Numbered from the stretch's first letter, positions 1-11,591 are shown. The stretch: DNA of 64,000 bases from Aplectana chamaeleonis (GCA_029168955.1 JAPDOI010000209.1:1054001-1118000), one strand, 5' to 3'. The notes: generated by a model not told the origin, from the sequence alone. Numbers and translations are program-made.

Positions 1-235
1 TGTCGATACAACTAGGGCTCGCGGCAGAGTCCCGGATTGGTTTCGAAGGCGTAGATCCAACACTCTAGTCGGCTTCTTGATTGAAAATCCCGAACTAGGG
101 ACTGATGCAAACATGACGTTTTTCTGTGAGATGCACATTCCACGATTAGGTTTCCTACAAGTACTGCTGCAATTTATGTGCCGTCCGCGTCATTTTTGAT
201 GACAATACAATCGGTTGTGGTTTCATTTTCCTCAG

Positions 236-350
236 TGCACAATACACTGACGCTAAGTCGGAGCCGGTGACATATGCTACGCCTCCTGAGTTTGCGTCAG
301 CATATAGTGCACCGACAGAACGGAACCATGACCGACACACCGATACGTGA
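236..350 (+). CDS. 3' terminal exon of an unidentified gene (5' part outside the window)
   Basis: A T-rich stretch ending in CTCAG at 231-235 is a good acceptor and is followed by 37 open codons and a TGA at 348-350. The reading begins AQYTDAKSEPVTYATPPEF and ends HDRHTDT; it is polar, Ser/Thr/Pro-rich and looks like a cytoplasmic or unstructured C-terminus. One base at the exon start completes a codon from the previous exon, which I could not place in the 230 bases available. The opposite strand is also open here but lacks splice signals. Family not recognised; the exon call rests on the acceptor, the open phase and composition only. Confidence 0.4.
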
Positions 351-468
351 ATACTGTACCTCGCTTTTGCTTGCGCCACGTATCTGCGCCGCAGCTTCCA
401 TCAAAATGAGGCGTATCATATAATCCGAGATTCAAAAATTAAAAATCATCCACAATCTCCTATTTGAG

Positions 469-925
469 TTCAAGGGCACAGTCCAAGGTCAAAATCGTTT
501 CACAGTTCTCATGCACACCTTGGATAGAATTGTGCACTCATCACAATGGTGCCCACAGAGTCGTTAAAACGATGACGAATGGAGTTTCGGCCTCAAAGAT
601 TGATTTGAACGGCGAAAATTTGATGAACGGTTTGTCTCGGATCTGGTTTTTCTCGTCAATCGCAGACATCGCAATGGATCACACCACAATATAAAGCTGG
701 GCTGATAACAAAAAGAAGAAAATAGCTTTCGATTGAACTCCATCGCGCTTCTCATCCCTATTGAGAGCAAGAACTTGTCGGTGGGCGTAACGTACTTTCT
801 CCTTTTCCCGCTTCTTCTCGCGCCTATTTGAGCGAACTGAGTTATCACGTTGGATAGGATTGCTGTACATGGTGGCCGGACTACAACATCAGAAATTACC
901 CCTGAGGTTGGACTGTGCCCTTGAA
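469..925. repeat. TTAA-type inverted-repeat element, GGCACAGTCCAA subfamily
   Basis: The ends read AAGGGCACAGTCCAAGG at 472 and the complement of GGTTGGACTGTGCCCTT at 905-922, flanked by TTCAA/TTGAA rather than a clean TTAA. Length (about 455 bp) and ends match the element at 34032-40875 that hosts the hAT insertion. No coding capacity; open stretches inside are chance. A non-autonomous DNA transposon is the likely identity. Confidence 0.7.
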
Positions 926-1106
926 GTATTGTTCACTAGAAAAACCAGTCTTCAATTTTCAGCTTCACTTCTCCTTGGAAATAACGGATAAGTGGAGCTG
1001 TACTAGCGAAACCTAACCGCCGCTAGGTTTCCCTCATCCCATCTACTCAGTCCTGTATATCGGAAAAAAGCATGAAACATCTGAAGACATTATGTGAACA
1101 AAGTAC

Positions 1107-3858
1107 TTATGCAAACAAGGTACTCCACTCATTTATGATTGAAAAAACAATATACAAAAAATACGAAAAGCAAATTTCATCGACAATTTCGGTGTCGTCC
1201 GCTCTTGTAAGCATTCGACTTAGCACTGCCACCATTGACGATTTCACGTTTACCGTCCACCTGAAAATTTGTTGAATTATACGCTCATATTCAGTCTTCT
1301 ATATGTGATTGTATCATCCTAAACCCTGGTATAGTTCGAGATGCTAACTACATGAACCATGGTGAGCTGGACCCTCCGCTAGAGCTATCATTTTCCACAC
1401 GAAACCAGTTTTCAATTTTGGCTGACTCAGCTATAGGTAAGCACAAATGGTAGTGTTTCATTAAATTTACACTGAGTACCCTACCCCAGGAAGTCAGGAG
1501 AACCAAGATTGCGCTTGCTCCTCTGATATGCCTCACGGAGGCACGACGTTTTTTTTTGACTCAAGGGAATGACTGATGCTACATAAAAATTTCAAACAAC
1601 GAAATAAAGTCTTCATTCGAACAGAAACACGAAGGGCTGGGGCCGTATGCACATCTCTCCCCGCAAGTCCCCGTCCCCACTCTGTGATTGGTCATCAGAC
1701 GAAATTGACCAATCATGGATGGCCTTCGCGGGGACGGGGACGCGCGGGGAGAGATGTGCATACGGCCCCTGCAGTAAACTACCCCTCTCAGATGATCTGA
1801 TATTCTTCAAAACAAGTTTCGGATGATCTTAATTCTGTATTGATTCATAATTATCGTTATCAGTCACAACTAGTCGCTGGAACTTAGGTTCGTAGTTATT
1901 CCATTAGCGGTGAATTGCACTCAAGCGGTCGTTCTCGCATATTCATGATGTGATAACACATGATGATACCTGTGAGAATAAGAATAACCGGCCCTTATTC
2001 TGGAGGAGGTCATTCACAAATCGACCAATACCATGCTTTCTTTCTCAGTAAGTGGAATGAGATGTTTGTTGTTTTGTGATAGCTGATAATGATATCTTAT
2101 ATTTCATCTGAAAAAATTAAGTTGCTCCGAGGGCACTCTTAAATATCAGACGGGCTTCTGGAATGCACGCTCTCTCGCTGGTCTGTGTTCAGATAATCTG
2201 AAGAAGTTAGCATCATTTTTAAAATGTTGGTCGTCTGAATGGTGCGTTATCAGATGGGATTCATATCCTTCACCATATCATTAAGATAATCTAACAGATC
2301 ATCTCAACATTCATTCATACCATCGTTTAAGATCATCTTAACTTCATTCTGAGAGGGTTTACTACAGCCTGAAATCAGAGCCGTTTCGCACTTTGACCCC
2401 TATACGGCAGAAATGGTGAAAAAATGCTTCTCCCCGTGCTCATCAGTAGGGGAGAGAGAAGCAACCACCAGACAAGTAGCTTACCATATATTCATTTGAT
2501 AATGTTTCAATGCGAGCAGCAACGGGAATCGCTAAACAGATGGTGCTCGCCACTAATCTGCAACACACGCGGAAGAAAGCTGACCAGGCCGGACGACCAT
2601 TCGATATAGCATATAAGTTTTTGTCAGCAAAACCTTTTGCGGCTGCAAAGAAGAAGATCACCTATTACGAGGACACGGTCAAGCGGGGTTGCGAAATTCT
2701 GCAACGGGGGGAGGGTGGGGGGTCGCAAAAATTTTGACCTGAAAATGAAGTTTAGGAGGAGGAATCGCAAAAATTTCAGTCAAAAAATGAAAATTTGGTG
2801 AAGATCCCACAAAAGTTCTCGAAATTTTTGGTCACCAAATGGAAGGATCGTAGCATTGCTCAGGTTTAAGACGCTTGAGCACGACTGCTGAACAAATTTT
2901 CGGCGTCTGACAGTTTTAGTAACCAAACATAACGTCGGCATGGATCGCGAAGAGACTTCGCGTTCACTGTTGAAGGTTGGCGCAAACTCGGTGTCATATG
3001 TTATAACATAGGCACACCGTGTTTGCGCCAACTTTCAACAGTGAACGCAAAGTCTCTTCACGATCCGCGCCGATGTTACCTAAACTGCCCAGAAATCACG
3101 CCTTGGAGGCGGATCGCAAAAATATTGGATTTAGGGAAACGAATTTTGATGGTGAAAGGGGGGGTCGCTCCGATTCCGAAAAATTACGCCACGTCCCACT
3201 TGATCCTGCATGGGGAACAGAAGCGGTGCGACAATTTGAAAAAAATGAAAAGTGAATGCTCCTCACTTCCAGAGAATCTTGCATTCAAACATGTGCATTA
3301 GAGGCTTCTTATTTTTTAAAATCTCCAACAATAGAAAAAAGAAATCACCTTAACCAAGAAATTTAAAGGCAGTGGCTACGATAAATTTTGTTTTTTTCGT
3401 TGGAAATCGAAAGATCCGGGTCCCATTGGAGCACAAGGGTCGAAAGAACGGACAAAAACGGGCCCGGAAGAGCCCCTATCGGCTTCGAAATCCGCTCGCG
3501 CTCGTGCTTTCTAATCAATCGATACGTATCTGATACCCACGAGGAAAGGATTAGCGCGAGCGGATTTCGGAGCCGATAAGAGCTTCTTCAGGCTCGTTTC
3601 TGTTCGTTATTTCAACACTATCCCTCCATTGAGATCCCGATCTTTCGATTTCCAGCTAAAAAACAAGAACGGCTTTCAGCGAGTGCGCTGCCTTTGAAAC
3701 TCCTGTCATGCTCATAGTAACTTACTCTACAGAGAAGATTGTTCAAGATATAAGCGTGCTTACCTGACGACGAAGTCGACGTTTCCGAATTTCTCAGAAT
3801 ACTCTCCAGGAGCCGGCAGTTGAACGAACGGCCCAACGAAGAGCTGTCGCTGGTCATG
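1107..3858 (-). CDS. Five-exon gene, predicted membrane protein of unknown family
   Basis: Minus-strand exons that keep phase: 3764-3858, 2485-2642, 1504-1522, 1352-1430 and 1107-1260. The first exon follows an eight-T acceptor and begins C-ATG, the arrangement expected for a trans-spliced first exon; it reads MTSDSSSLGRSFNCRLLES. Exon 2 (acceptor TTCTTCTTTGCAG, donor GTAAGC) holds a cysteine-containing hydrophobic stretch, FFRVCCRLVASTICLAIPVA, likely one membrane segment. The 19-base third exon is the weakest link: it is chosen because it alone restores phase. Exon 4 is Ser/Gly-rich (NDSSSGGSSSPWF). The last exon ends in another hydrophobic run (CFSYFLYIVFSII) and TAA at 1107-1109, though it may splice onward near 1150. 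Intron 1 carries two repeat elements (2940-3072, 3363-3699) and intron 2 carries two more (1637-2370). Product about 167 residues. Family not recognised. Confidence 0.5.
1637..1771. repeat. Near-perfect 135-bp hairpin element
   Basis: The left arm begins GGGGCCGTATGCACATCTC and the right arm ends with its complement; a small loop sits around TTGACCAATC. The hairpin abuts the left end of the TIR element that starts at 1771, so it probably inserted at that element's border. No coding sequence; it lies in an intron of the minus-strand gene at 1107-3858. Confidence 0.7.
1771..2372. repeat. 600-bp TIR element
   Basis: Ends are inverted copies: CTGCAGTAAACTACCCCTCT at 1770 and the complement of CTGTAGTAAACCCTCTCAGA at 2355-2372. 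Interior is A+T-rich with repeated GATGATCT / AAGATCATCT motifs and no long frame. Likely a non-autonomous DNA transposon inside an intron. Confidence 0.55.
2940..3072. repeat. Short palindromic element, copy 1 of the GTTGGCGCAAAC family
   Basis: A hairpin with about 55-bp arms. The left arm runs GATCGCGAAGAGACTTCGCG through GGTTGGCGCAAACTCGG and the right arm is its complement, around a GTTATAAC-like loop. Three more copies occur at 6296-6431, 16441-16532 and 37186-37309. The core around the loop is shared while the outer arms differ between copies. Confidence 0.75.
3363..3699. repeat. TTAA element that is a complete fold-back
   Basis: Starts TTAAAGGCAGTGGCTACGAT and ends GCGCTGCCTTTGAA. 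The inner arms (TTGGAAATCGAAAGATC at 3400; complement at 3639) and a central palindrome (GGCTTCGAAATCCGCTCGCG against its complement near 3560) make almost the whole element self-complementary. Lies within intron 1 of the minus-strand gene. Confidence 0.65.
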
Positions 3859-4290
3859 CTAAAAAAAATTTCGTTTGAGAAAAAAAACACAATCACTTTG
3901 CATGACAGAACATTGAGAGAAATCATGGCCTTTTGACATGCATTTTTGAAGCCAAAAAAGACCGCCAAACAACCACAACACCCAAGCCAAAATAGTATAT
4001 CGTAAGGTAACTAAAAAATTCAACCCTAACTAAGTGATTAGAAAGATTCAAGTAAGTGAACCAGCACTTGAGAAGTTAACGAAAAAAAAACCAACCCCAA
4101 TTTTGAGCTGCTCACAGAGAGACTTGACCCGTGCCTAGAGACAACAGATTCGTGGCGATTCTCTGATCGATGCTCGCAAGCCAGCTCTTCGGCGCATGAA
4201 CACTATCTGGAATGTTTTTTACATTTTGACACTCTTTGCATTTTGAATATCCTGCTTTGTGCATGACATATCCAATAATTTATTCGACGA

Positions 4291-4778
4291 CAGCAGTACG
4301 AGGTGTGGGAGAGGTAAATTTTACTCACAATCAGACCCCCCATACAGCGCGATTTGGTCAAGTTTTTGGCGATTTTCTCAGACCTCTACCCCAGAAGCTT
4401 GACTGGACTGTTTTTTGTAAAACTCGAAGAAGAACAATTGGAAAATGGAGAGCATATTGAAAAGTTCAATCAAATTTTTTGTTTAAAAAATGATTCTTAA
4501 GACAGGGTAATGCGCGGGGTGTGGAGCTCCGCAGGGGTGAAAGGGAGTCTGAGCTCCGCCGAGACACCAGGTGGACCATTCTGAATGAGGTATAGACTGT
4601 TTAGCATCACTATTTACGAAGAATTCGATTAGAACGTCCAATTTACCTTAAATAATCGCCGAAAATTTGAACAAAGTGCGTTTTGAGTGGGAAGGGTCTG
4701 AGAAAAACGCCAAAAATTTGCTCCTGGAGGGGGGATCTGAGTAAGATTGGCCTTGCCCACACCTCGTGCCGTACCCTG
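4291..4778. repeat. TIR element with CAGGGTACGGCACGAGGTG ends
   Basis: The right end, complemented, reads CAGGGTACGGCACGAGGTGT; the left end is a diverged match (CAGCAGTACGAGGTGTGGG). About 100 bp of each arm aligns, including CTCAGACCCCCC. A second shorter copy is at 7420-7642. The CAGGG terminus is hAT-like, so a hAT-derived non-autonomous element is possible; no 8-bp duplication was confirmed. Confidence 0.55.
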
Positions 4779-5055
4779 TTCTCGAGACATTGTGATCAGC
4801 GTAAACTTCTCTCCAAGTTGAGCAGGGAAACTAATAAAACGATTCTCACGTTGGACTATGCTTTAAAACCGTTCGGTAATCGATCGCTGTAGCGGCGGGC
4901 CGTCGCAGACCAGCGAACTGCGACGAGTTCCTGCGACAGCCTCGGAATTCTAAATCCCCATCGAACGTGGTGCCTGAGCGACCGCGATGTCCGCATATTG
5001 CCGAGTTCACACTCCCATTGCGGCGCGATGCGTTGTGATCACATTGGTGATAAAA

Positions 5056-5222
5056 AGGAGTGGTGGCCATCATGTATTCCAACCCCTGAAGAGGCGTGAG
5101 AAACGGGTGAGACGCAGTGAGTGGGCTATCGCCAGCCCCGTGTTGCGTCCAATCAGGAACCTCGCTCCTCCCCCGTTCCTCCCGCCTCTTCAGGGGTTGA
5201 AATACACGATGGCCACCACCCT
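5056..5222. repeat. Hairpin element, about 167 bp
   Basis: Arms contain GGTGGCCATCATGTATTCC and AACCCCTGAAGAGGCG on the left, with complements on the right ending GGCCACCACCC. It directly abuts the TTAA element that starts at 5225, so one inserted at the edge of the other. Confidence 0.65.
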
Positions 5223-5224
5223 GA

Positions 5225-5694
5225 TTAAAAGGAGCATACACGCTCGTGAACGTGATTGAGATAACTACGGAAATAGAATGGTATGGCTCAGAACAGAACG
5301 TCTGCGCATTTTGAAGCATAAAAACGAAAAACGACCCTTAATGCCGCGACACGAGTAAGAAGTTGGCCCCGCCTCTGTATCTGCCCGCCCCTTGTATTTG
5401 CGTCCTCTTTCAAAAAGGGGTGCTGGGCCATTCCCCCCGTCGGCGACGTTTCTGGGCGGTACAGAAAGTACAATAAGTAAACCAAATACAACGACCACGG
5501 TGGGAGTCCCCGGAACCCCATTTTAGAGGAGGACGCAAATACAGGAGGCGGGCAGATACAGGAGCGGGGCCAACTTTTTACTCGTGTAGCGGCATTGTGG
5601 GTTGTATTTGACGCTTCAAACGTAGGTGTTGTGTACTGAGCTATACTTCCGTAGTTATCTCAATCATGTTTACGAGCGTAAGTGCTACCTTTAA
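5225..5694. repeat. TTAA element, GCATACACGCTCGTAAACG subfamily, copy 1
   Basis: Flanked by TTAA at 5225-5228 and 5691-5694. The left end (GGAGCATACACGCTCGTGAA) and right end are inverted, and the interior (GAGATAACTACGGAAATAG, TGGTATGGCTCAG) matches the copy at 32092-32521 closely. No reading frame of note. Confidence 0.75.
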
Positions 5695-6295
5695 CGCGCG
5701 ATATCGCGTCGATCTTCATGCAACGCATGCCAATTTGTGGCTTCGCGATGGAATTATAAACCCGATCTATGGCGCAGCGCGACTCGCTCGCGCGACGTCA
5801 CGGTAACTACGTTGCAGTGTTCTGCGACCGCCGCAGACCTGCTGCAGAATGCTAGGCCGGGATCATACTTCTATCGCGACGATGCGTGAAAGAAAGCGGT
5901 ATCGATTAATAGCGGCAATATTGCACTTCCTAGGGAATCGTTTGTTTCTATAGGCACAGAGAGTTGGTGGAGTTAGATGGGATGATAAATTCATCCGAGA
6001 ATAGTCGACACCTCTGCTTCTAACCACATTGCGGAAATTTTGAGCAAATATGCATACTCAATGAAACTGTCAGTTCTAATACGCAAGATAGCTGTGTTCG
6101 TTCGTTACCGCCCTCTATCACTGATAGCCGCGACGCGGAGTATGGTGCCGACCCAATTATCGCCTACAGCATAATGTGTCGCGATGCATGTCGCTCCCCT
6201 TAGCGACCGGCCTGCTATTGGTAGAAGAGAAGGAACCAACAGCGGGTCTGTCACAGAGGGTAGTGAGCTGCTCCGCGGCGCAGTGTAACATCGGC
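5695..6295. other. Unassigned intergenic stretch
   Basis: GC-variable sequence rich in CGCG and GCGA words. I see no phase-consistent exon pair, no inverted repeat with long arms and no tandem repeat. Confidence 0.3.
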
Positions 6296-6431
6296 TTCGA
6301 TCCCGAAGAGACGTTTCGTTCCCTATTGGAGGTTGGCGCAAGCTCGGTGCACCTATGTTATAGCACAGGGCACCGACTTTGCGTAAACCTGCAACAGTGA
6401 ACGCAAAGTCTCTTCCGGATCCAAGCCGACG
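6296..6431. repeat. Short palindromic element, copy 2, with mismatched arms
   Basis: Same core (GTTGGCGCAAGCTCGGTGC) and loop (GTTATAGC) as copy 1. The left arm carries TTCCCTATTGGAGG as in copy 4, while the right arm carries AACAGTGAACGCAAAG as in copy 1, so the two arms come from different sub-types and no longer pair throughout. Both ends still contain the GATCC-GAAGAGAC motif. Confidence 0.65.
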
Positions 6432-6712
6432 TTAACATAGGTCGTAGGCCCGGATAATACCCCCAAAAAAGGCCTGTCGCGGCAGCAGGATCAAAAATTG
6501 GAGTCGTTCAGGGCCAGCCGCGCAGCGCGATTGACAACGAACTCGCTCGGAGCCAAGAAACGCTCTGCACGATACCAACATCATTGATATCAGCTGACCG
6601 AATCAGTCTCAGCTGCGAATCGATGGTACAACGAATGTTCCAAGAAAAAAACAGTAAATCATCGCGAAAACAGCAATACCAAAAAATAGAGGTGGTTGAA
6701 AAAAAAGCATAC

Positions 6713-6793
6713 CTCGCATTTTGCGCAATTGTCTCGACAAATAATCGAAGATTGATTGCTTCGCCGAAGTTCGAGTACATGAAACGGTTAGTC
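6713..6793 (-). CDS. Possible single exon of an unidentified gene
   Basis: An 81-base minus-strand exon with acceptor GAGTGTTCAG and donor GTATGC. It reads TNRFMYSNFGEAINLRLFV followed by ETIAQNAR, compositionally like a soluble helical protein. A phase-compatible continuation exists after the acceptor-like GTGCAG near 6567, starting AFLGSERVRCQ, but it is unconvincing. The plus strand is open here too, so the call is tentative. Family unknown. Confidence 0.25.
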
Positions 6794-7419
6794 CTGAACA
6801 CTCTAGATAAACCCATCAGTACTCTCCCATCAACCGGGAGGGCGGGGGGTCGTAGCTCCACCGAAAATTGGCGTAACGACCTGCTCAACCCTGATCTGGA
6901 CACAGGGCTTTTAAAAGAAGTGAATATAATGGACAAATTGTCAAAATATCACCGGAAACAGACTGGTGGTGAGCTCATTGCGAATTCTTTATAAAGAATA
7001 GGCTCAAATGCGGGCCCGAAACAGCGCTATACGGTCCTCAAAACCAAGATTTCCGCCCCTGAGAGCCCAATCCGCACAATTGCTGCCCACCTACGTGGAC
7101 AGATTATGAACTGACGTTGAAGGCCACACGCGCTCAAACGGTCAAGAAGGGGTTTGCCGCGACATAACGGGTGATGAAGGGCTGTTGAAAAATTTGACGC
7201 GATAATGGAAAATCCTGGTGGGGGTCGTAAAAATCGAGCCGAGCTTTAAAAATTCCAGCGTAGAATCGTCAAAAATTCTAGTCACCAAGGGGTTCTCAGC
7301 TGCACCGAAATCCGACGCAACACAACCCAGCACCTCGACAAATATTCTTCCGATGTCAATGTAACAATATACTGGTAAGAAAGCACCAACGTTGGGAGTG
7401 CCAAAAATGAGCTTGAATA

Positions 7420-7642
7420 CAGGGTACGGCTCGAGGTGTTGACGAAGCTAAATTCACTCAGACCCCCTCCAAGAGCAAAATTTGAATAATAATAATAGCA
7501 TAGCATAGCAAAGCAAATCCTAACCCCGGTCAGAATGGTTAACGATGTCTACTGGATGAGCTCAGACCCCCCCTTCCCTTCACCCTTGCGCAACTCAACC
7601 TCCCCCCCCGCTGTGGATATCCACACCCAGCGCCGTACCCTG
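7420..7642. repeat. Short TIR element, CAGGGTACGG family copy 2
   Basis: Begins CAGGGTACGGCTCGAGGTG and ends CACACCCAGCGCCGTACCCTG; 223 bp. It is an internally deleted relative of the element at 4291-4778, sharing the CTCAGACCCCC motif. No coding sequence. Confidence 0.55.
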
Positions 7643-8247
7643 CTTGGATAACCCTAATCGAGCATCCTTGAGCTGGCAGCCGGTGAATTCTCGCCCGTAC
7701 AAATAACAGACTGCGAAGCTGCGCTTGAACAAAACAACCGGTGATTAATTGCGATAGTTCTACTATACGGAAATCGACGAGTTGCATACAGGATCAAGCA
7801 GTCCGTTGCGCAGAACATGAGAAAACCTACAATTTCCTCCTTCTAAAAGCCGTAATAACAGAAATTGTTACGACCCCTCTCCGGATTTCTCCGAAATTAG
7901 AACCCCTTTCCGAATTTCTCCGAAATTACGACCCTCTCCGAATTTTTGTTCTACGAAGAATTTGTGTTTTTTCATGGGGACCAATGGACAAATCCAACAC
8001 TGGCCGCCCATTGTCTGAAAATATGACAAAATCTCCACTATAGCCGCAAAAAAATAAGAAGAAGAGGGAGTTAATCACTATCTCCAATCGAATTATGAAG
8101 TTTTTGATCTAAACTTCAGCGACCCCCTCACCACGCATTGAGAAATAACACAACCGCACAGGGTCCGACAGCATTGTCCCGTAAAACTTATCGGACATAT
8201 CATATCATGTGAAAAACTTCACTGCTATATTTTGCCACAACCGACGG

Positions 8248-9197
8248 CTCCGCAGCTTAGTCGCCAGTAAACCTACAACGTATCCATCGGCAGCTGGCGA
8301 CCCGCGGGTTCATAAATGGGGTGACCCCGTTGGACAGATTCGCGTTTTACAGATTTCGCCATAGAGCGCAGGTTCTACTGCGCGCGTACTGGTTTCGCTA
8401 GTACACTGGACACTATTTTCATGATGTATTGTTGAGTACAACTCTAAAGACTTTGTCAGTAGTGTGTATTAAACACCACAACAATCCTGCTGGCTGTCGA
8501 CAAATCGAATTTTCTTTTTTCGAATTTTTTGCATAGCAATGAGTGGGCTGAGAATGGGCTTGCCAAGCAATGAGGGTTTGAGAATGTTTCAAATCAGAGA
8601 TTATCACATCATCAACCGCATTAACGGGCGTAATGAAACCATTTCAAGGAGTGAAACTCCGGGGTGGGGTCATTGTTGACACGGGTGGAAATGTTCTCTC
8701 ATTTAACCAAGAAAACTACGCGGCAGTCTTGATCGAGGAAAAAAGAACATTCATTATGAATTGGATAAATAATTAAGTGTGGTGGTCATCGCGAAATTAA
8801 TCTTGTGTGGTTCCTTATATGCGGCAATCGTTGATATCAAATTCCTGGGTAACCCCACAACCAGGATTGTGTCAAACTTTTGATGTGTTTCAACTTTACA
8901 AATCAGCGTTTCTTTTGATTTTTGTTTAGAAACCCGAGTGCCCCCGTTTAGGATAGTAACCACAGCTACCCTTTGTATATTTGAAGTTCAAGAGGCCTCT
9001 TAACTATTTCATCGGCTCCCCTTCCTCTCCTCATTTTCTGTTGTGGAAAAGCACAAAGGTTTGTGAGAGTCTGTTGCGAAAGGATGCGGAACTGGCCAAA
9101 AATTTCGGGTTTCCCACGGGGTCACCCCTTTGTGACCCCGCGGGTCGCCAGCAGCCGATGGATCCGTTGTAGGTTTACAGGCGACTCCGCAGCTTGC
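8248..9197. repeat. TIR element of about 950 bp with ~90-bp arms
   Basis: The left arm holds TAAACCTACAACGTATCCAT, GGCGACCCGCGGGT and GGGGTGACCCCGT; the right arm at 9100-9197 is the inverted copy. The interior contains short open stretches on both strands without splice signals. Outer boundary uncertain by tens of bases. Confidence 0.55.
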
Positions 9198-9614
9198 TGC
9201 ACCCGGACTCATCCGAGAAAGCTAGGCTTTACGTCTCCCTCCCCTTGGCAACCAAAGTTTTTGGAATTTTTTTAGTCAACCCCCCTCCGAATGAATTCAA
9301 TTTTTGGCAAGTTCCGGACAGAAATTTTCTAAAAAAGAACAATTCGATAAGTTTTACTTGACTCATCCCAATAACTTAGAATGCCACTACCCTACTTACT
9401 CTACCGACAAGCCTTGGAGAGTGTCTCCCGATTTCGGCCAAAGTTTCAACCCCCTCCAAAATTTTCAAGTTTTTTTTTTGGAATTTCACGTCCCCGTTCA
9501 TTGTTCTTCGGAACAGCAGTCGCCTGACCTTGCGACACTGGAGGTACAGATAAAATAAAGAAAAAATATCAAGTATGAAAAACAAAGCAGCTAGAAATAA
9601 GGTAAGGGACTCAC

Positions 9615-9829
9615 ACAAATCAAGCGCCGAAATCCCTGAAGAATATCCTCCACATACTCTTCAACATGAGCGACATGCGTAAAATGCTGCCTCCAGAGAA
9701 TCGACATCGCGCTCACCGAAATCTATTTGCAAAAATTCGAATTTTAAACACGTTTAGTAGAAAGAATTAAAACTCACCGAGCACATTTGCAAGAGCGCCG
9801 GAAAAGTCCCACATTTAGTCGGAAAAATA
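9615..9829 (-). CDS. Two internal exons of an unidentified gene
   Basis: Exons 9778-9829 and 9615-9722 on the minus strand, both with GTGAGT donors, join in phase. The joined reading contains FPTKCGTFPALLQMCS and then SILWRQHFTHVAHVEEYVED and ILQGFRRLIC. The second exon's acceptor is GCAAATAG; the first exon's acceptor (TTTGAAG) is weak. A phase-compatible continuation follows an acceptor near 9550 (CRKVRRLLFRR), and a possible upstream segment reading DEFRAALEEIM lies near 10150-10190. Family not recognised. Confidence 0.4.
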
Positions 9830-10531
9830 CTTCAAATCTCAAACCGTTGCGGATAACGACATACAAAAAGTTTGTATAGATTTATACTCCTGGAAAAGCT
9901 ATTCCTACGGAATAAAACTCGAGAAAAAAACGAAATATCAGAAATGGAAGCTAACTTCAACTAATATTTCTAGAGACTTGAGGTTTCATTACAAAAAAAA
10001 ACGTCATGAAACGGTAAATAACATTAAAAACGCTCAAATAATAAGAAAACGTGGAATTTAGCAGAAGACAAGGAAGTTCAAGGAGACGACGACAGTGAAA
10101 TTCTAGCTTAACAACAAGAAAACAAACGAGTATGCGAAAAAATCCTAAAAACATGATTTCCTCAAGAGCGGCGCGAAACTCGTCCAAGGGGGCATGACTT
10201 GAATGACTTTAAAGAAACTCGTCCACTTGCAAAATGCATGCCTGAGAAATAAGGCTCGATTTCGACCGTTTTCGCTCGTTTTTTCGCAATTTCTTCCTTC
10301 CTATTCTTACAAGCAGCCCTCATAGGCTATTTTTATGCAAAAAACCCGAAGTCGAAATTCATCGTGAACCCTGCCTTTAAATTCTTCTTCTAAAGCTTTA
10401 TTTCCACGTACAATGAAAATTTATAAGGCACGACTCATCTCTAAGCCTGTACGGGCTACAACGTAAAGAATGCTATAAAATCAACTTTTTCGCTCTAACA
10501 TAGCCTAAGGAGCTTATTCGAGGAGCCTAAC

Positions 10532-10702
10532 TAACTTTGCTTGCCCCATAAGCCAGCCAGATCGGTGGAGCCGAGCTCCATAGTTATCTCCAAAGGGTGT
10601 TTTCGCCTCTATGGTTTAAATGAGAGGCGCAGAGTTCTGCTGGAGCCAATAACGGGGCTCGGCTAAACCGACCTGGCTGGCTTATGGAGCAAGCAAAATT
10701 AG
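10532..10702. repeat. Hairpin element, about 170 bp
   Basis: The left arm TTTGCTTGCCCCATAAGCC continues CAGCCAGATCGGTGGAGCC; the right arm is the inverted copy ending GGCTTATGGAGCAAGC. Flanked by CTAA/TTAG. No coding capacity. Confidence 0.7.
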
Positions 10703-10719
10703 GAACCCCATATATCATT

Positions 10720-11295
10720 TTTTTTTACTTTTACTTTTATTACACGCGCAAGCGCATGTGGCAACAATACAACATGTAATCAAAAAACAACAATGTACGT
10801 TACAAGTTAGACAACTGAAAGGGAGTCTGTTTCTCTACGATGTAGGTAACGACTAACATCTCTTCTAAAAAGCGCGAATTTATCAGATATACTAATTTCT
10901 CCACTCATATTTGCATACTTCACCCAGGCGCGAAAGGTGAAGAAGTTGCGTTCAACGCAGAATTTTACGTAGATTTCAAAAACAACCCTCACCAGGTTGA
11001 AGAGTTATAGGCGAAAAACTGGTGTTTCGTAAAATGAATTAGGCTGAAGGATCGAGAAAATATTTTTCCACACTGGAAGCACAAGTTGACGCGGAATTCT
11101 ATCTCGTAGCACAAAGAAGTTATGAACGAGAAACCGGCAGTGGCACCCACCCAATCTTGAAAATGACTTGCATGGGTGTTGGGTCACTTTCACTCTTTTT
11201 CGGGGCGTTTCACCGGTTGTCACCGGTTTTCCCAATGATGGAGGTTCCCCCATCACCTGCCCAGAGGTGAAGGTTGGTGGAGTACATGGCTCCAC
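10720..11295 (-). other. 3' part of a polyadenylated retroelement or retrocopy
   Basis: On the minus strand one frame runs from 11295 to 10807 with a single internal stop near 11006, then ends TGA-less at a TAA and is followed by about 85 bases, the signal AATAAA and an A-rich tail (GTAAAAGTAAAAAAAAA) at 10720. The tail directly at the end of a spliced-looking, intronless reading suggests reverse transcription of an mRNA or a LINE 3' end. The reading includes RIPRQLVLPVWKNIFS. I recognise no domain. Confidence 0.35.
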
Positions 11296-11591
11296 CCAAC
11301 AAAGCTATGGTTGGTGTTATTATTGCGCAGCGGCAGGAAAAGATATGTGTGGCCAAGTGCGATTGCCATGTGGCTCCCCTTGCTAGAACCGCCCTAGTAG
11401 CCTCATCAGACGGTGTGGGGAAAAAATTTAGCCCTTGCGTTCGGAAAAATGGAACAATGGAGTAGTGAAGAAAATGACATCAGTCTTGAAAGTCATGTCG
11501 ATTCCTTCATACATTAGAGCTGATTTTCATATTCTTTTTTTGAATCAGCTCGGGTATTCAAATTCCAATAACGTTCAAATTTTAACCTCTG

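Noticed and set aside
2510..2737. Plus-strand ORF starting MRAATGIAKQMV
   Set aside because: It overlaps a minus-strand exon with far better splice sites that joins other exons in phase; the plus reading runs into a repeat.
4846..5319. 157-codon minus-strand ORF
   Set aside because: It crosses a hairpin element and the start of a TTAA element.
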